64,000 nucleotides of DNA from NCBI GenBank assembly GCA_900317745.1, contig ONHW01000002.1, positions 62,001 through 126,000 of the forward strand, read 5' to 3'. Made by a program: the position numbers and the translations under genes. The notes under the pieces are model-generated. The model was not told the DNA's origin and did not search any database. It saw only the letters and a program-made list of their open reading frames with translations. Below, one piece after another: positions 8,844-18,334 of this stretch (positions are counted from its first letter, which is position 1; each line of letters begins with the position of its first letter). This DNA comes from an uncultured Bacteroidales bacterium (GTDB taxonomy: Bacteria; Bacteroidota; Bacteroidia; Bacteroidales; Paludibacteraceae).

Positions 8844-10811
8844 ATGAAAAAAGTCCTTTATCTTTTATCTTTGAGCGTAGCGGTCATTTGTCTTGCTTCT
8901 TGCCAGCCGAAGCAGGAGACAGAGCGACTGATCTGTGCCGAAGCCGACATGCAGGAGTTTCCCTATCAGCGTGACGGGCTGCATGTGATCAAGCAGCAGA
9001 CCGTGACGAATGTGGACGGAGTGCCGGGATTGCAGGTGGTAGAGACGCAGTTCATCAACCTGGGCAAGCCTGTGACCGTCAAAGCATACGAGCTTTGCCG
9101 CACGGCTGTTGAGGCGAAGGAAGATGTTGTATGGTCGCTTCAGCCGAGCAGCACGAGCGCACGTATGGACTGGGTGCTGCCGGTGAAGGAGGGTTTCCAG
9201 AAAGACAACTACCTGGGCATGAACAATACCGATTACGGCGGAGGTATACCTGTTGTGGATCTCTGGCAACGTGACGGTGGTCAGGCTATCGGTCTGTTTG
9301 AGCCGGTGCTGCGAATGATTTCGATGCCTGTGGAGTGGAAGCGCTACGACAACAAAGTGACCATGGCGCTGCATTATGACCTGCCTCAGTCGGTAGAGTT
9401 GGCACAAGGCGATACACTGAAATGCTTCAAGGCTTTCCGCCTCAGCCATAAGGGTGACTACTTCAATGCTCTGCGCATCTTCTCCGACTATATGCAGGCT
9501 AACGAAGGCGTGCAGATGAAGCCGTCGGAGCCGCAGGCGTTTGAGCCTGTATGGTGCGCATGGGGTTACGGTCGTCCGTTTGAAATGAAGATGGTATTAG
9601 GCACACTGGACAAGGTGGCTGAATTAGGTTTCACTTGGGTGGACATAGACGACGGTTACCAGATAGCCGAAGGCGACTGGAACACCAACGAGCTGTTCCC
9701 CGGCGGTGACAAAGATATGCGCCACATAACCGACGAGTGCCACAAGCGCGGATTGAAAGCCAAACTATGGTGGGCACCGCTGGCAGCCGACCCTGATACG
9801 AAGTTGGTGAAAGAGCACCCTGAATATTTGCTCAAGACAGAAGAGTGGGCGCACGAATATATCACATGGTGGGACAGTTGGTATTTGTCGCCTGTGAATC
9901 CGGGTGTAGATGCCTATACGAAAGACCTGTTGGATATGTTCCTGAACAGATGGAACTTCGACGGTTTGAAGATTGACGGTCAGCACCTGAATTGCTGTCT
10001 GCCCGACTATAACGAGACGTCCGCATTGGAGAGCCCGTGGGATGCGCCGGAGCAGATGCCTACGTACTTCGGCAAGATCTATGACCAGGCTCGCCAGTAC
10101 AAACCCGATGCAGTTATTCAGGTTTGCCCGTGCGGTTGTGCGGTGAACTACTTCCTTGTTCCTGAGATCAATCAGGCTGTGGCTTCTGACCCGATGTCGT
10201 CGCGTCAGGTGCGTATGAAACGCAAAGCATACGCCGCTATGGCGCCGGAGCTGGCATACTACGGCGACCATGTTGAATTGACGGACGGAGGCAACGATTT
10301 TGCTTCGCAGATTGGTACGGGATCGGTTATAGGCACAAAGTTCACTTGGCCCAAAGACAACCCGAACTGGAAAGAAGGTCCGTTCCTGCTGACACCGGAG
10401 AAAGAAGCACTCATCCGCAAATGGATGAAGATCTATAAGGAGAACAACCTCGCCCGCGGCGAGTACCTGAACCTCTACACATGGGGTTACGACTATCCGG
10501 AGGCGCATGTTATAAGAGTCGAAAGTCAAAAGTCGAAAGTCGAAAGCGCAAAGGATGCAATGTATTATGCGTTCTACGTTGATCCTATTGCTCCGGAAGG
10601 TGCGATGGATCCGGCGCATGTGGATGCAGCAACAGTGCCTGTTCCTTCTTATAAAGGTACGTTGGAACTCCGCGGACTGGAGCCCGGCAAGACGTACACT
10701 GCCATCGAGTATGCCGCCGATGAACCCAAGGAGTTCACCGTGGACGGCAGCAACCCGAAGATTGAAGTGGACTTTGAGCGGAGTTACTTGCTCAAACTTG
10801 TTGAGCAATAG
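8844..10811 (+). CDS. GH36-type alpha-galactosidase lipoprotein
   Basis: 655 residues with lipobox LASC (Cys20). The TIM barrel carries WCAWGYGRPF, then WVDIDDGYQ; the candidate nucleophile is D378 in GLKIDG and the candidate acid/base is D449 in ASDPMSSR, as in family GH36/GH-D retaining alpha-galactosidases. It would release terminal alpha-galactose from oligosaccharides, probably in the periplasm. Residues 558-570 (RVESQKSKVESAK) are encoded by a 7-bp tandem repeat and look like an insertion in a C-terminal loop. The gene lies 42 bases after the amidohydrolase and 114 before susC, with the same orientation. Specificity for alpha-galactose rather than alpha-N-acetylgalactosamine is inferred from the family. 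Confidence 0.88.
   Translation: MKKVLYLLSLSVAVICLASCQPKQETERLICAEADMQEFPYQRDGLHVIKQQTVTNVDGVPGLQVVETQFINLGKPVTVKAYELCRTAVEAKEDVVWSLQPSSTSARMDWVLPVKEGFQKDNYLGMNNTDYGGGIPVVDLWQRDGGQAIGLFEPVLRMISMPVEWKRYDNKVTMALHYDLPQSVELAQGDTLKCFKAFRLSHKGDYFNALRIFSDYMQANEGVQMKPSEPQAFEPVWCAWGYGRPFEMKMVLGTLDKVAELGFTWVDIDDGYQIAEGDWNTNELFPGGDKDMRHITDECHKRGLKAKLWWAPLAADPDTKLVKEHPEYLLKTEEWAHEYITWWDSWYLSPVNPGVDAYTKDLLDMFLNRWNFDGLKIDGQHLNCCLPDYNETSALESPWDAPEQMPTYFGKIYDQARQYKPDAVIQVCPCGCAVNYFLVPEINQAVASDPMSSRQVRMKRKAYAAMAPELAYYGDHVELTDGGNDFASQIGTGSVIGTKFTWPKDNPNWKEGPFLLTPEKEALIRKWMKIYKENNLARGEYLNLYTWGYDYPEAHVIRVESQKSKVESAKDAMYYAFYVDPIAPEGAMDPAHVDAATVPVPSYKGTLELRGLEPGKTYTAIEYAADEPKEFTVDGSNPKIEVDFERSYLLKLVEQ
10515..10553 (+). 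repeat. Intragenic 7-mer array, AGTCGAA family (GH36 gene)
   Basis: AGTCGAA-type heptamers in frame inside the GH36 gene, coding residues 558-570. The same heptamer recurs at 37498-37528 and, as seven clean copies, at 50196-50244. Confidence 0.85.
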
Positions 10812-10895
10812 ACCGCTGCAAAGCACCCCACTGCATGTTATTTGTGGGGACCCCGCAGCTGACAGAAGACAGATTGCTATGCTGACAGATATTAG
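10811..10895 (+). repeat. Composite dispersed repeat between GH36 and susC
   Basis: This holds a 31-bp element (10824-10854; starts CACCCCACTGCATG, contains TTATTTG, ends GGGGACCCC) found with few changes inside tcdA at 35289-35319. It is flanked by pieces of the GACCGCT/GCTGACAGAAGACAG family seen at 18335-18518. The element folds: CCCCAC (10826-10831) pairs with GTGGGG (10844-10849), and GCTGC (10815-10819) with GCAGC (10855-10859). A hairpin here could shape susC mRNA. Confidence 0.75.
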
Positions 10896-10925
10896 AAAAG
10901 ACAACAACCCAAAATATTTAATCAC

Positions 10926-13900
10926 ATGAAAAGATTTCCAGCAATCCTATTGAGCCTGATGCTTGCTGTATCAGCTTTTGCTGACATCAACGTGAAAGGC
11001 AAGGTTATCGATGCCGACGGCTCGGAACCTTTGATTGGTGTAAGTATCCTCGTGCAGGGTACGACACAAGGTACCATTACAGACTTTGACGGTAATTTCG
11101 AGATTTCAGTTCCCGACAAGGCTGTACTGCAATTTTCGTACATCGGCTACAAGACCATTGAGGTTCGTGCCGTGGCAAGTATGCAGGTTATCATGGAGTC
11201 CGATGCTCAACAACTGCAAGAGGTTGTATCCCTCGGTTATTCAGCAGTAAAGAAAGCCGAGTTGAGTTCGGCGGTTGTAACAGTATCCGCAGAGCAGTTG
11301 ACCGATGTTACCTCCAGTGATATAGGTAACATGCTGCAAGGTAAAGTAGCCGGTTTGACCGTTTCCAACGCCAGTGGTCAGCCCGGTGACGCGGCACAGC
11401 TTCGTATCCGCGGTACAGGATCTATTACCGCAGGCAGTGAGCCTGTTTACGTCGTTGATGGTGTAATGGGTGGTACATTTAATCCGAACGATGTTGAGAC
11501 GATCTCCGTATTGAAGGATGCAGGTTCGACCGGTATTTACGGTGCTGCCGCTGCCGGTGGTGTAATCGTTGTTACGACCAAGAGCGGCAAGAAGGGCGAC
11601 AAGGTTCATGTTGATCTTCGCGCTACTGCCGGAGCAAAGCAAGCCTTGTTCGGTAACTTCCGAATGATGAAATCAGAGGAGTTGTACAATTTCCATAAAT
11701 CTATGTATAGCCCCGTTGCTTTCAGTGTTTCTTATCCTGCCCTGGAAGAATTGGTGGACTGGAACTGGCAAAACGAGTTCTTTAAGACAGGTGTTGTTCA
11801 GAACTACAACGTAGCTGTTCACGGTGGATCGGAGCATGTAGGATACTACGTATCACTCGACTACTTCGGTGAGCAAGGTACGTTCCGCAAGACCGGTATG
11901 CAGAAGGTAAGCGGTCACGCTTCTCTGAAAGCGGATATTACGAAATGGCTGGATATGAACATAAAAGTTGATTTTGCGAAATCAACTGTTGATTATCCGT
12001 CAACATGGACAATGATGGCAGATGCTTATGGCAAGATGCCTTGGGATTGCCCGTACGTTTATGACGAGAATGGTAATATCACCAACAAGTTTGTACGCGT
12101 AGAGAACGGTACCCGTCCTGATAACAATGGAAAATGGTGGAGCCAGGAGACATGGAACTCGTTACATTCGTCGGAATACAACTATTCCAAAGGAGATAAT
12201 TTCGACTTCTCAGGCGTTCTCCAGCTCGGTGTACATTTTACAGATTGGTTGCATTTTACGACAACCAATACCTTTGGAGCAGGTCATTACCTCTCTACTT
12301 CCTATGTTGACCCACGTGTGTATGATACTTCTTACAAAGACGGTTATGTAGGCAAGAGTGTTGGTATGAGCAAGAGTTTTGGTACCACCAATATCCTGAA
12401 AGGCGGCTATCAATGGGACAAGCACTCTTTCAACGCAATGGTGGGCTTTGAGTACGGCTTATGGCGTACAGAGTATGTCAGCGCATCCGGTATCAAAATG
12501 CCGAACGGTATGGACGTGCTGAACGTAAGTTCAATGTACGGTGTCGGTGGTTACGACATCCCGGGTGCAAGTTGGGCGGCATTTATCCAAGCTTCCTATG
12601 ACTGGAACAAGCGCTATTTCATTACTGCTACCTATCGTGCGGAGGCAAGTTCTATCTTCGCTCCTAACCACCGTGTGGGTCACTTCCCTTCCGTAGCAGC
12701 CAGCTGGTTGATATCGAATGAAGACTTCATGAAAGGTCAGGACATCGTTTCGTTCCTGAAACTTCGTGCTTCCTATGGTATCACGGGTAACAACAATATC
12801 CCTGCATACAAATATCTTTCGACTTATACGTTCACAAACCTTATCGGCGGCGGTGCTACGTTGCTGTATGAAGGTGAAGTCGGTGCAATGCCGAGCCGTT
12901 TGGCTAACCCTGTATTGCATTGGGAGACCGCGAACATGGCAGCAGTCGGAATAGACCTGTCGTTCATCAAACGTATCAATATGTCTATCGACCTGTATCA
13001 GACGGATAATACAGGTTTGTTACTGAACGTGCCTGTAGCTCCGTCAACCGGTTTCTATGAGGTAATGCAGAACATAGGTTCAGTTCGCAACCGTGGTATT
13101 GAGTATAGCATTGATGCAAACGTAATCAACATCGGTAAATGGCGTTGGGATATCGGCTTCAATATCGGTTTCAACCAAAACCGCGTAACGAGTCTTCCGC
13201 ATACTGAGGATGATCCGAATAAGGGAGCATTCAACCAGACCGAAAATTCGGTTAACCAACGCGTAATGGAAGGTCATGACATCTATACCTGGTATATCAA
13301 AGAGTGGGCAGGTGTTGATCCGGCAAATGGTGACCCGTTGTGGTATTGCGTTGACGATAAGGGCAACTACATCCTGGATGGCGAAGGCAACAAGACCACA
13401 ACCAATGATTATAACGGTACGTTGGCTCATGCAGTTGGAACAGCAACTCCTTTGTTCACCGGCGGTCTGAATACGACGGTTAGTTGGAATGGTATCTTCC
13501 TGCACTTGAATAGTAACTTCCAGTATGGTAACAAGATTTATAACTATACCCGTCACGCATACGATGCAGATGGTGCATATTTAGGGTACAACCAACTCTC
13601 CATTGAGAATTCTCCTCTTGGTTGGAAACGTTGGACGGCTGAGGATCCGAACGGAGCAACGCATCCAAAGGCAAAACTGAGCGGAAACTTGAGTTCTAAC
13701 CAACCTTCGTCACGTTATCTGGAGGATGGTTCTTACTTCCGTCTCAAGAACTTGACCGTTGGTTACGACTTCCCTGCTCAACTTATCAGTAAGGCTAAGA
13801 TGACCAAGTGCCGCATCTATTTCAGTGCTGATAACCTCTTCACGGCTACCAAGTTCTCCGGCATGGATCCGGAAATCAGAATGGATGGCGGTACAGGCAA

Positions 13901-13973
13901 TCTTGCAGGTTTCTACTCTGAGAACTATCCCGTCGGCCGTACTTTCCAAGGCGGTATAGAAATATCATTCTAA
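10926..13973 (+). CDS. susC: SusC/RagA-family TonB-dependent outer-membrane transporter
   Basis: 1015 residues: signal peptide (MKRFPAILLSLMLAVSAFA), a carboxypeptidase-regulatory-like domain (about 22-100; GVSILVQGTTQGTITDFDG), a plug (about 110-215; LRIRGTGSI and PVYVVDGV) and a 22-strand-type barrel ending in EISF. It forms the outer-membrane channel that imports oligosaccharide together with the SusD lipoprotein encoded 40 bases downstream, powered by TonB. No N-terminal anti-sigma STN domain is present, so it does not signal through an ECF sigma factor; this fits the DeoR-type regulator upstream. Family certain, substrate inferred from the neighbouring glycosidases. Confidence 0.96.
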   Translation: MKRFPAILLSLMLAVSAFADINVKGKVIDADGSEPLIGVSILVQGTTQGTITDFDGNFEISVPDKAVLQFSYIGYKTIEVRAVASMQVIMESDAQQLQEVVSLGYSAVKKAELSSAVVTVSAEQLTDVTSSDIGNMLQGKVAGLTVSNASGQPGDAAQLRIRGTGSITAGSEPVYVVDGVMGGTFNPNDVETISVLKDAGSTGIYGAAAAGGVIVVTTKSGKKGDKVHVDLRATAGAKQALFGNFRMMKSEELYNFHKSMYSPVAFSVSYPALEELVDWNWQNEFFKTGVVQNYNVAVHGGSEHVGYYVSLDYFGEQGTFRKTGMQKVSGHASLKADITKWLDMNIKVDFAKSTVDYPSTWTMMADAYGKMPWDCPYVYDENGNITNKFVRVENGTRPDNNGKWWSQETWNSLHSSEYNYSKGDNFDFSGVLQLGVHFTDWLHFTTTNTFGAGHYLSTSYVDPRVYDTSYKDGYVGKSVGMSKSFGTTNILKGGYQWDKHSFNAMVGFEYGLWRTEYVSASGIKMPNGMDVLNVSSMYGVGGYDIPGASWAAFIQASYDWNKRYFITATYRAEASSIFAPNHRVGHFPSVAASWLISNEDFMKGQDIVSFLKLRASYGITGNNNIPAYKYLSTYTFTNLIGGGATLLYEGEVGAMPSRLANPVLHWETANMAAVGIDLSFIKRINMSIDLYQTDNTGLLLNVPVAPSTGFYEVMQNIGSVRNRGIEYSIDANVINIGKWRWDIGFNIGFNQNRVTSLPHTEDDPNKGAFNQTENSVNQRVMEGHDIYTWYIKEWAGVDPANGDPLWYCVDDKGNYILDGEGNKTTTNDYNGTLAHAVGTATPLFTGGLNTTVSWNGIFLHLNSNFQYGNKIYNYTRHAYDADGAYLGYNQLSIENSPLGWKRWTAEDPNGATHPKAKLSGNLSSNQPSSRYLEDGSYFRLKNLTVGYDFPAQLISKAKMTKCRIYFSADNLFTATKFSGMDPEIRMDGGTGNLAGFYSENYPVGRTFQGGIEISF

Positions 13974-13994
13974 TGTGTAAAGTGTAATGTGTAA
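13974..13994 (+). repeat. Tandem 7-mer array, TGTGTAA x3
   Basis: Three contiguous heptamers (TGTGTAA, AGTGTAA, TGTGTAA) begin immediately after the susC stop codon, in the susC-susD gap. The array contains an in-frame ATG (13987) that lengthens the susD frame artificially. Confidence 0.8.
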
Positions 13995-14013
13995 TAAATT
14001 AATATTTGAGATT

Positions 14014-15729
14014 ATGAAAACAAAAGCATTATATTTAACCGCAGCACTCGGAATGATGCTCGGTTTGGGCAGTTGCAGTCTCAACTATTTCCCTTCTGAT
14101 GAGTTGAATAGCGAGGCATTGCTGCAAGACGCAAAGGGCGCAGAGTATATTATGAACGGTTGTTATGCTCTATTGAAAGACGAAGTGGAATTCTTAGGAT
14201 ATGCATCTGGAAACTGCTATGCGCGTCATTATTTTCAACTAACGGAGTTCCCGTCGGATAACATTTGTTTGTCCGCACACACGACAGACCCATTGTATGA
14301 GGCTACAACCTATACAATGAATGACGGTCTGAAGAATGTAGGTACTCTATGGATGGTGGGATATAAAATCATTTATATGACCAACCAAGTTATCGAGACT
14401 TTGGATGCCAGCAAACCGGAAAACCAACAATTGTTGGGCGAAGCATATTTCATGCGTGGCATGATGCATCTTCATATGGTGACATTATATGCAAAGCCTT
14501 ATTCGCATGGTCGCGATAATCTGGGAGTGCCATTGAGAATCTCATGTGATGCGTCTGTTACAAAGCGTAATTCGGTAGGCGAGGTATATGATCAGATAGC
14601 TGCCGATCTCCGCAAGGCTGCAGACTTGATGGGCAAATCCCGCGGTGATGCAGGCTATCCGTGCAAAGAAGCTGCGCTGGGTATTCTGAGCCGTGTATAT
14701 CTCTATATGGAAAACTGGGACAAGTGTATTGAGACTGTGGATGAGGCGCTCAATGGCGCTGATCCTACTTCCAAACTGGAACCCTCTGCTACATTTGCAA
14801 CATATTTCCAGAACGCAAGAGATTCTAAAGAGACATTGTTCTGTATTGCACATGAATTGACAGATAACCGCGGTCAGTCTTCGATAGGCTCAATGTACCT
14901 GAAAGATGGTATAGGATGGGGAGAGATTTATCCTTCTGACCCGCTGAAGTACCTCTACGAGCGTTATCCGGACGATATCCGTTATCAGGATTTTCTGGTT
15001 CCTCAATACAAGGCCGGTTCAAGCGATACTTATGTGTATTATCCGGATCCTGCATCTATCAAGGAAGATCAGGGTAGCGTATTGCTGAAGGCGAAAGTCA
15101 CTACAGATGGTGAGGGAAATTATACCTTCAAGGATGTAAATAAAAATACTGTTACCGTAGAGAAACGTAAAATTAACGGTGAAGGAAAAGCGGATGCAGC
15201 GGGTGAGTATATTGAGTATTTTGTGAATATTGACGGAAAAGACTTGATGTGCCGCATAGCTCCAGAGATGGTACTTCGTACCGGATTCAGTTATCCGATG
15301 ATTTTTATCAACAAGTTCAGTTATCAGAATGCTGACCCGATGTTGAGCTCTCCTGTACTTTGCCGTTGGGGTGAGGTCATTCTCAACCGTGCCGAGGCGT
15401 ATGCACACAAGGGCATGAAAGCCGAGGCATTGGCTGATGTTGATGTGATCCGTAAGCGTGCAGGCATTCCGGAAGAAGGTATGTTCTCCAGCAATATGCA
15501 CGGCTATGACAATGCATTGAACATCGTTCTCGACGAGCGTCGTATGGAGTTGGCGTTCGAAGGACATCGAACGTTCGATGTATATCGTAACAAACTGAAT
15601 ATGGATCGCCGCTATCCAGGTGCACAGTTCTGGAAAATTCATGAGTGGGACAAGGAGCAGCATATTGTCTATCCTATTCCTAACAACGAATGGACGGTAA
15701 GCGGAATTCCGCAGAACCCGGGTTATTAA
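14014..15729 (+). CDS. susD: SusD/RagB-family glycan-binding lipoprotein
   Basis: 571 residues from ATG 14014. This start was chosen because it gives a lipoprotein signal with lipobox LGSC (Cys21); the longer frame begins inside a heptamer array. SusD hallmarks are the N-terminal TPR scaffold with GEAYFMRGMMHLHMVTLY near 145 and the C-terminal RKRAGIP and LDERRMELAFEGHR-type motifs. It caps the SusC channel from outside and hands it oligosaccharide. An Asp/Lys-rich insert near 360-410 may shape the binding face. Confidence 0.95.
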   Translation: MKTKALYLTAALGMMLGLGSCSLNYFPSDELNSEALLQDAKGAEYIMNGCYALLKDEVEFLGYASGNCYARHYFQLTEFPSDNICLSAHTTDPLYEATTYTMNDGLKNVGTLWMVGYKIIYMTNQVIETLDASKPENQQLLGEAYFMRGMMHLHMVTLYAKPYSHGRDNLGVPLRISCDASVTKRNSVGEVYDQIAADLRKAADLMGKSRGDAGYPCKEAALGILSRVYLYMENWDKCIETVDEALNGADPTSKLEPSATFATYFQNARDSKETLFCIAHELTDNRGQSSIGSMYLKDGIGWGEIYPSDPLKYLYERYPDDIRYQDFLVPQYKAGSSDTYVYYPDPASIKEDQGSVLLKAKVTTDGEGNYTFKDVNKNTVTVEKRKINGEGKADAAGEYIEYFVNIDGKDLMCRIAPEMVLRTGFSYPMIFINKFSYQNADPMLSSPVLCRWGEVILNRAEAYAHKGMKAEALADVDVIRKRAGIPEEGMFSSNMHGYDNALNIVLDERRMELAFEGHRTFDVYRNKLNMDRRYPGAQFWKIHEWDKEQHIVYPIPNNEWTVSGIPQNPGY

Positions 15730-15737
15730 TGCGTTCG

Positions 15738-15824
15738 GCAAATCATGCATCCGGATGTTGCCCTGCAACATAAAGTGCATGATTGCCTTCGCTCTCCCCA
15801 CAAATTGAAATTTGCGGGGACCCC
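15738..15824 (+). other. Nested stem-loops between susD and the surface lipoprotein gene
   Basis: Outer arms 15738-15749 and 15776-15786 (GCAAATCATGCA / TGCATGATTGC, one bulge) enclose an inner perfect stem ATGTTGC (15755-15761) / GCAACAT (15765-15771). A second hairpin, CCCCACAAAT..ATTTGCGGGG (15796-15819), follows; its 3' part ATTTGCGGGGACCCC (15810-15824) matches the dispersed element at 10824 and 35289. There is no T-run. Partial termination or mRNA processing to tune expression after susCD is likely. Confidence 0.6.
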
Positions 15825-15881
15825 GATAAAGATAAAGACAACAATCAACATTTATTATTAACCAATTAATCACAAATCATT

Positions 15882-16817
15882 ATGAAAGCGAACAAATTTT
15901 TTGCTATCGCGCTTGCAGCGCTTACATTGATGGCTTGTAACAAGAAAGATGAGCCGCAGGCAGAGTTGAAGATTACTCCTGCTCAAGCAGAAGTTTCTGT
16001 TGGTGCTACGGTTCAACTGAGTGCAAACATGGAAGTTACCTGGTCTTCCAGCGATGCTGCTATTGCCGGTGTTAACGACAAAGGTTTGGTAACAGGTATC
16101 AAAGAAGGCGAGGCTACTATTACCGCCAAGGCTGTTAAGTCCAATGGTATGGCTACTTGCAAGATTACTGTAAAGGCAGGCGGTGTAACTCCTCCTCCGG
16201 CTGGTGCTGACATCAGTGTAACTGATAATAGCATTGACGACTGGAAGGCTCTTCCCGCAGAGAAGGTTGCTTCCTGCGAGTGCCCGGACGCTTCTGCATA
16301 CCTTGGCCTCAAGGGCGCAGCTGTTTACGCAGATGCAGTGTACATCAACGTTCTTGTTGAGTATGATCCTGAAGAGATTCCTGACCGTGCTTGGACTCCG
16401 TTCCATTTCTACTTCAACACTGACAACAGCGATTTGACCGGTGGTTACGGTGACCAATGGAATGATGCCAACGTGGATATCTTGCTGGAAGGTGCAGTAT
16501 TTGCTGATGACGCTCCTTGTGCATACGATCCTGGTGTAAGTGCATGGACCGGTGAAGTTGGCGGTACCGGTTGGTCTTGGGAAGAACTTACCATTCCTGC
16601 TCCTTTCTGCGAGAGCCAGCACGTAGGTAACTACATTGAGTTCAAGATGATCCGTGAGCTCATCCCGACCACTGCAGGTTGGAATGACAGCGAATTCGGC
16701 GTCGGCTTCGACATCCAGCAAAACTGGGAGTCTGTAGGTATTCTTCCGATTGAAGCAGCTACTGATGAGAACCCGAATGGTCACACAGTTAAACTGCAAG
16801 TTAAGATTAACAAATAA
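15882..16817 (+). CDS. Big2-domain surface lipoprotein, SusE-like position
   Basis: 311 residues with lipobox LMAC (Cys19). A Big2 Ig-like domain covers about 28-100 (VTWSSSDAAIAGVNDKGLV) and, after a Pro-rich hinge (GGVTPPPAG), a beta-sandwich of about 200 residues rich in Trp and Asp follows (TPFHFYFNTDNSDLTGGYG), resembling CBM9/DOMON-like sugar-binding folds. Directly after susCD this is the slot of SusE/SusF-type surface glycan-binding proteins, so an outer-membrane ligand-binding role is likely (inference from context). Strong hairpins precede it and a terminator follows. Confidence 0.75.
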   Translation: MKANKFFAIALAALTLMACNKKDEPQAELKITPAQAEVSVGATVQLSANMEVTWSSSDAAIAGVNDKGLVTGIKEGEATITAKAVKSNGMATCKITVKAGGVTPPPAGADISVTDNSIDDWKALPAEKVASCECPDASAYLGLKGAAVYADAVYINVLVEYDPEEIPDRAWTPFHFYFNTDNSDLTGGYGDQWNDANVDILLEGAVFADDAPCAYDPGVSAWTGEVGGTGWSWEELTIPAPFCESQHVGNYIEFKMIRELIPTTAGWNDSEFGVGFDIQQNWESVGILPIEAATDENPNGHTVKLQVKINK

Positions 16818-16882
16818 TAAGTTTCCGGAACTTAGTTAATTTTAACAAACAACACAATTAAGCTTAATCAATGTTGATTGAA

Positions 16883-16928
16883 GGTGCCGGTGTGGTGGCA
16901 CACCGCCCCACATCGGTACCATTTTTTT
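16883..16928 (+). terminator. Intrinsic terminator after the susCD segment
   Basis: GGTGCCGGTGTGG (16883-16895) pairs with CCACATCGGTACC (16908-16920) through 13 pairs including two G-U, followed by seven T (16922-16928). Only 11 bases separate the T-run from the next start codon at 16940. Either that gene is expressed only by read-through, or the structure acts as an attenuator. Confidence 0.75.
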
Positions 16929-16939
16929 ATCGAATGGTT

Positions 16940-18334
16940 ATGAGAAATATATTCCCCGTAGCATTATGTGCGTTGCTGTTGGTAGCTTGCACACCACCCG
17001 AAGAACCTAAACCGAACGGAAAAGTTGTCGAGTTTACCGAAACCGAAGACTTATTCCCTAATCCCGAACGAGGACTTTATATACAGACGTACTATACCTC
17101 TGCTGATCTTAGTGCGGTAGCGAATGTTTCCGTCATTAATTACAATCGCATGGCGGATGCGAATGTAACCGTTTATTTACATTCGTATTATCTGACGGAT
17201 TACATGGAAAGCGATATCCCACAAGAGTTCTTGGATCGCTTTGAAAAGAATATGAATGCTCTGCGCGAAGGCGGCGCAAAAGCCGTACTTCGTTTCTCAT
17301 ATAAATCCAGTATGGATACGAAAGATGCTCCTTGGAACGCCAAACCGGAGTGGATTCACAAACATATAGACCAGATAGCTCCGTATCTTCAGAAGCATGC
17401 AGATGTGATATTGTGCGTTCAATGCGGTTTGTTAGGTTCCTGGGGCGAGTGGTACTATGTGTCGTACTACAGGATGAATCCGTCTAAAGATGAAGATTAT
17501 GAGCCGCGATGGGAAGTGTTGGAACATATGTTGCGCGCTGTTCCGGAGAGTCGTCAAGTAGCACTCCGTACGCCAATGTATAAAATGCGTTATTTGAAAA
17601 TGCGCGGCGATTCTGCTTCTTCGCCGATAACAGCAGCAGAAGCATATAACGGTTCATTCAAATCGCGTATATGTGGTCATAATGACTGTTTCGTTTCTTC
17701 CTCCAATGATGTCGGTACATATAGTGGTCCTGCGAGTCGCGATTTCTGGGCGGAAGACACCAAATATACTTTTATGGGAGGGGAGACCTGCGAGAAGTGT
17801 TCGTATTCCCAAGCAGATAAAGCTATCCCAGAGATGGAGCGATTCCATTGGAGTTATCTGAATCTTGGGTATCGTGAGGAAGTGACGAGTATGTGGCGCA
17901 AAGATGGTTCTATGAAGACGATTCAACGCCGACTTGGTTATCGTCTGGTACTTAAGAAGGCTATCGTAACTCCCGCTCCGAAAGCAGGCCAGAAGTTCGA
18001 TGCATACTTTGTGCTGAACAACGTAGGTTTTGCAGCCCCGATGAACAAACGCGGTTTGGAGCTTATCCTGGTGAGCGCAAGTGATCCGAGCAAGAAGTTC
18101 GTTTATCCGCAGACTGAAGATCCGCGTTTCTGGCTGCCGGGTGAGGAGCATAAGTTTACCTTGAGTTGCACTCTGGATGCGAGCATGAAGGGCGAGTACA
18201 AACTCTATATGAACCTGCCTGACCCTTACGAATCGCTGCATAACGACCCGCGCTACAGCATCCGTCTCGCAAATAAGGACGTGTGGGATGAGACAACGGG
18301 CTATAACTACCTGACCACCGTTACTGTAGAGTAA
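16940..18334 (+). CDS. DUF4874/DUF4832 glycosidase-like lipoprotein
   Basis: 464 residues from ATG 16940, chosen over the upstream ATG at 16871 because it places a lipobox (LVAC, Cys17) correctly and the upstream stretch is a terminator hairpin. It has the DUF4874 N-terminal TIM-barrel-like half (NPERGLYIQTY, GLLGSWGEWYY) and the DUF4832 C-terminal half (HWSYLNLGYREEV, RLGYRLVLKKA, then a beta-sandwich). E/W-rich motifs such as GSWGEW resemble glycoside-hydrolase active sites, but to my knowledge the activity of this family is not settled. In this locus it probably acts on or binds the imported glycan. Confidence 0.8.
   Translation: MRNIFPVALCALLLVACTPPEEPKPNGKVVEFTETEDLFPNPERGLYIQTYYTSADLSAVANVSVINYNRMADANVTVYLHSYYLTDYMESDIPQEFLDRFEKNMNALREGGAKAVLRFSYKSSMDTKDAPWNAKPEWIHKHIDQIAPYLQKHADVILCVQCGLLGSWGEWYYVSYYRMNPSKDEDYEPRWEVLEHMLRAVPESRQVALRTPMYKMRYLKMRGDSASSPITAAEAYNGSFKSRICGHNDCFVSSSNDVGTYSGPASRDFWAEDTKYTFMGGETCEKCSYSQADKAIPEMERFHWSYLNLGYREEVTSMWRKDGSMKTIQRRLGYRLVLKKAIVTPAPKAGQKFDAYFVLNNVGFAAPMNKRGLELILVSASDPSKKFVYPQTEDPRFWLPGEEHKFTLSCTLDASMKGEYKLYMNLPDPYESLHNDPRYSIRLANKDVWDETTGYNYLTTVTVE

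Noticed and set aside
13987-14013. Longer susD start at 13987
   Set aside because: It lies in a TGTGTAA heptamer array and would put nine residues before the lipoprotein signal; ATG 14014 fits the lipobox.
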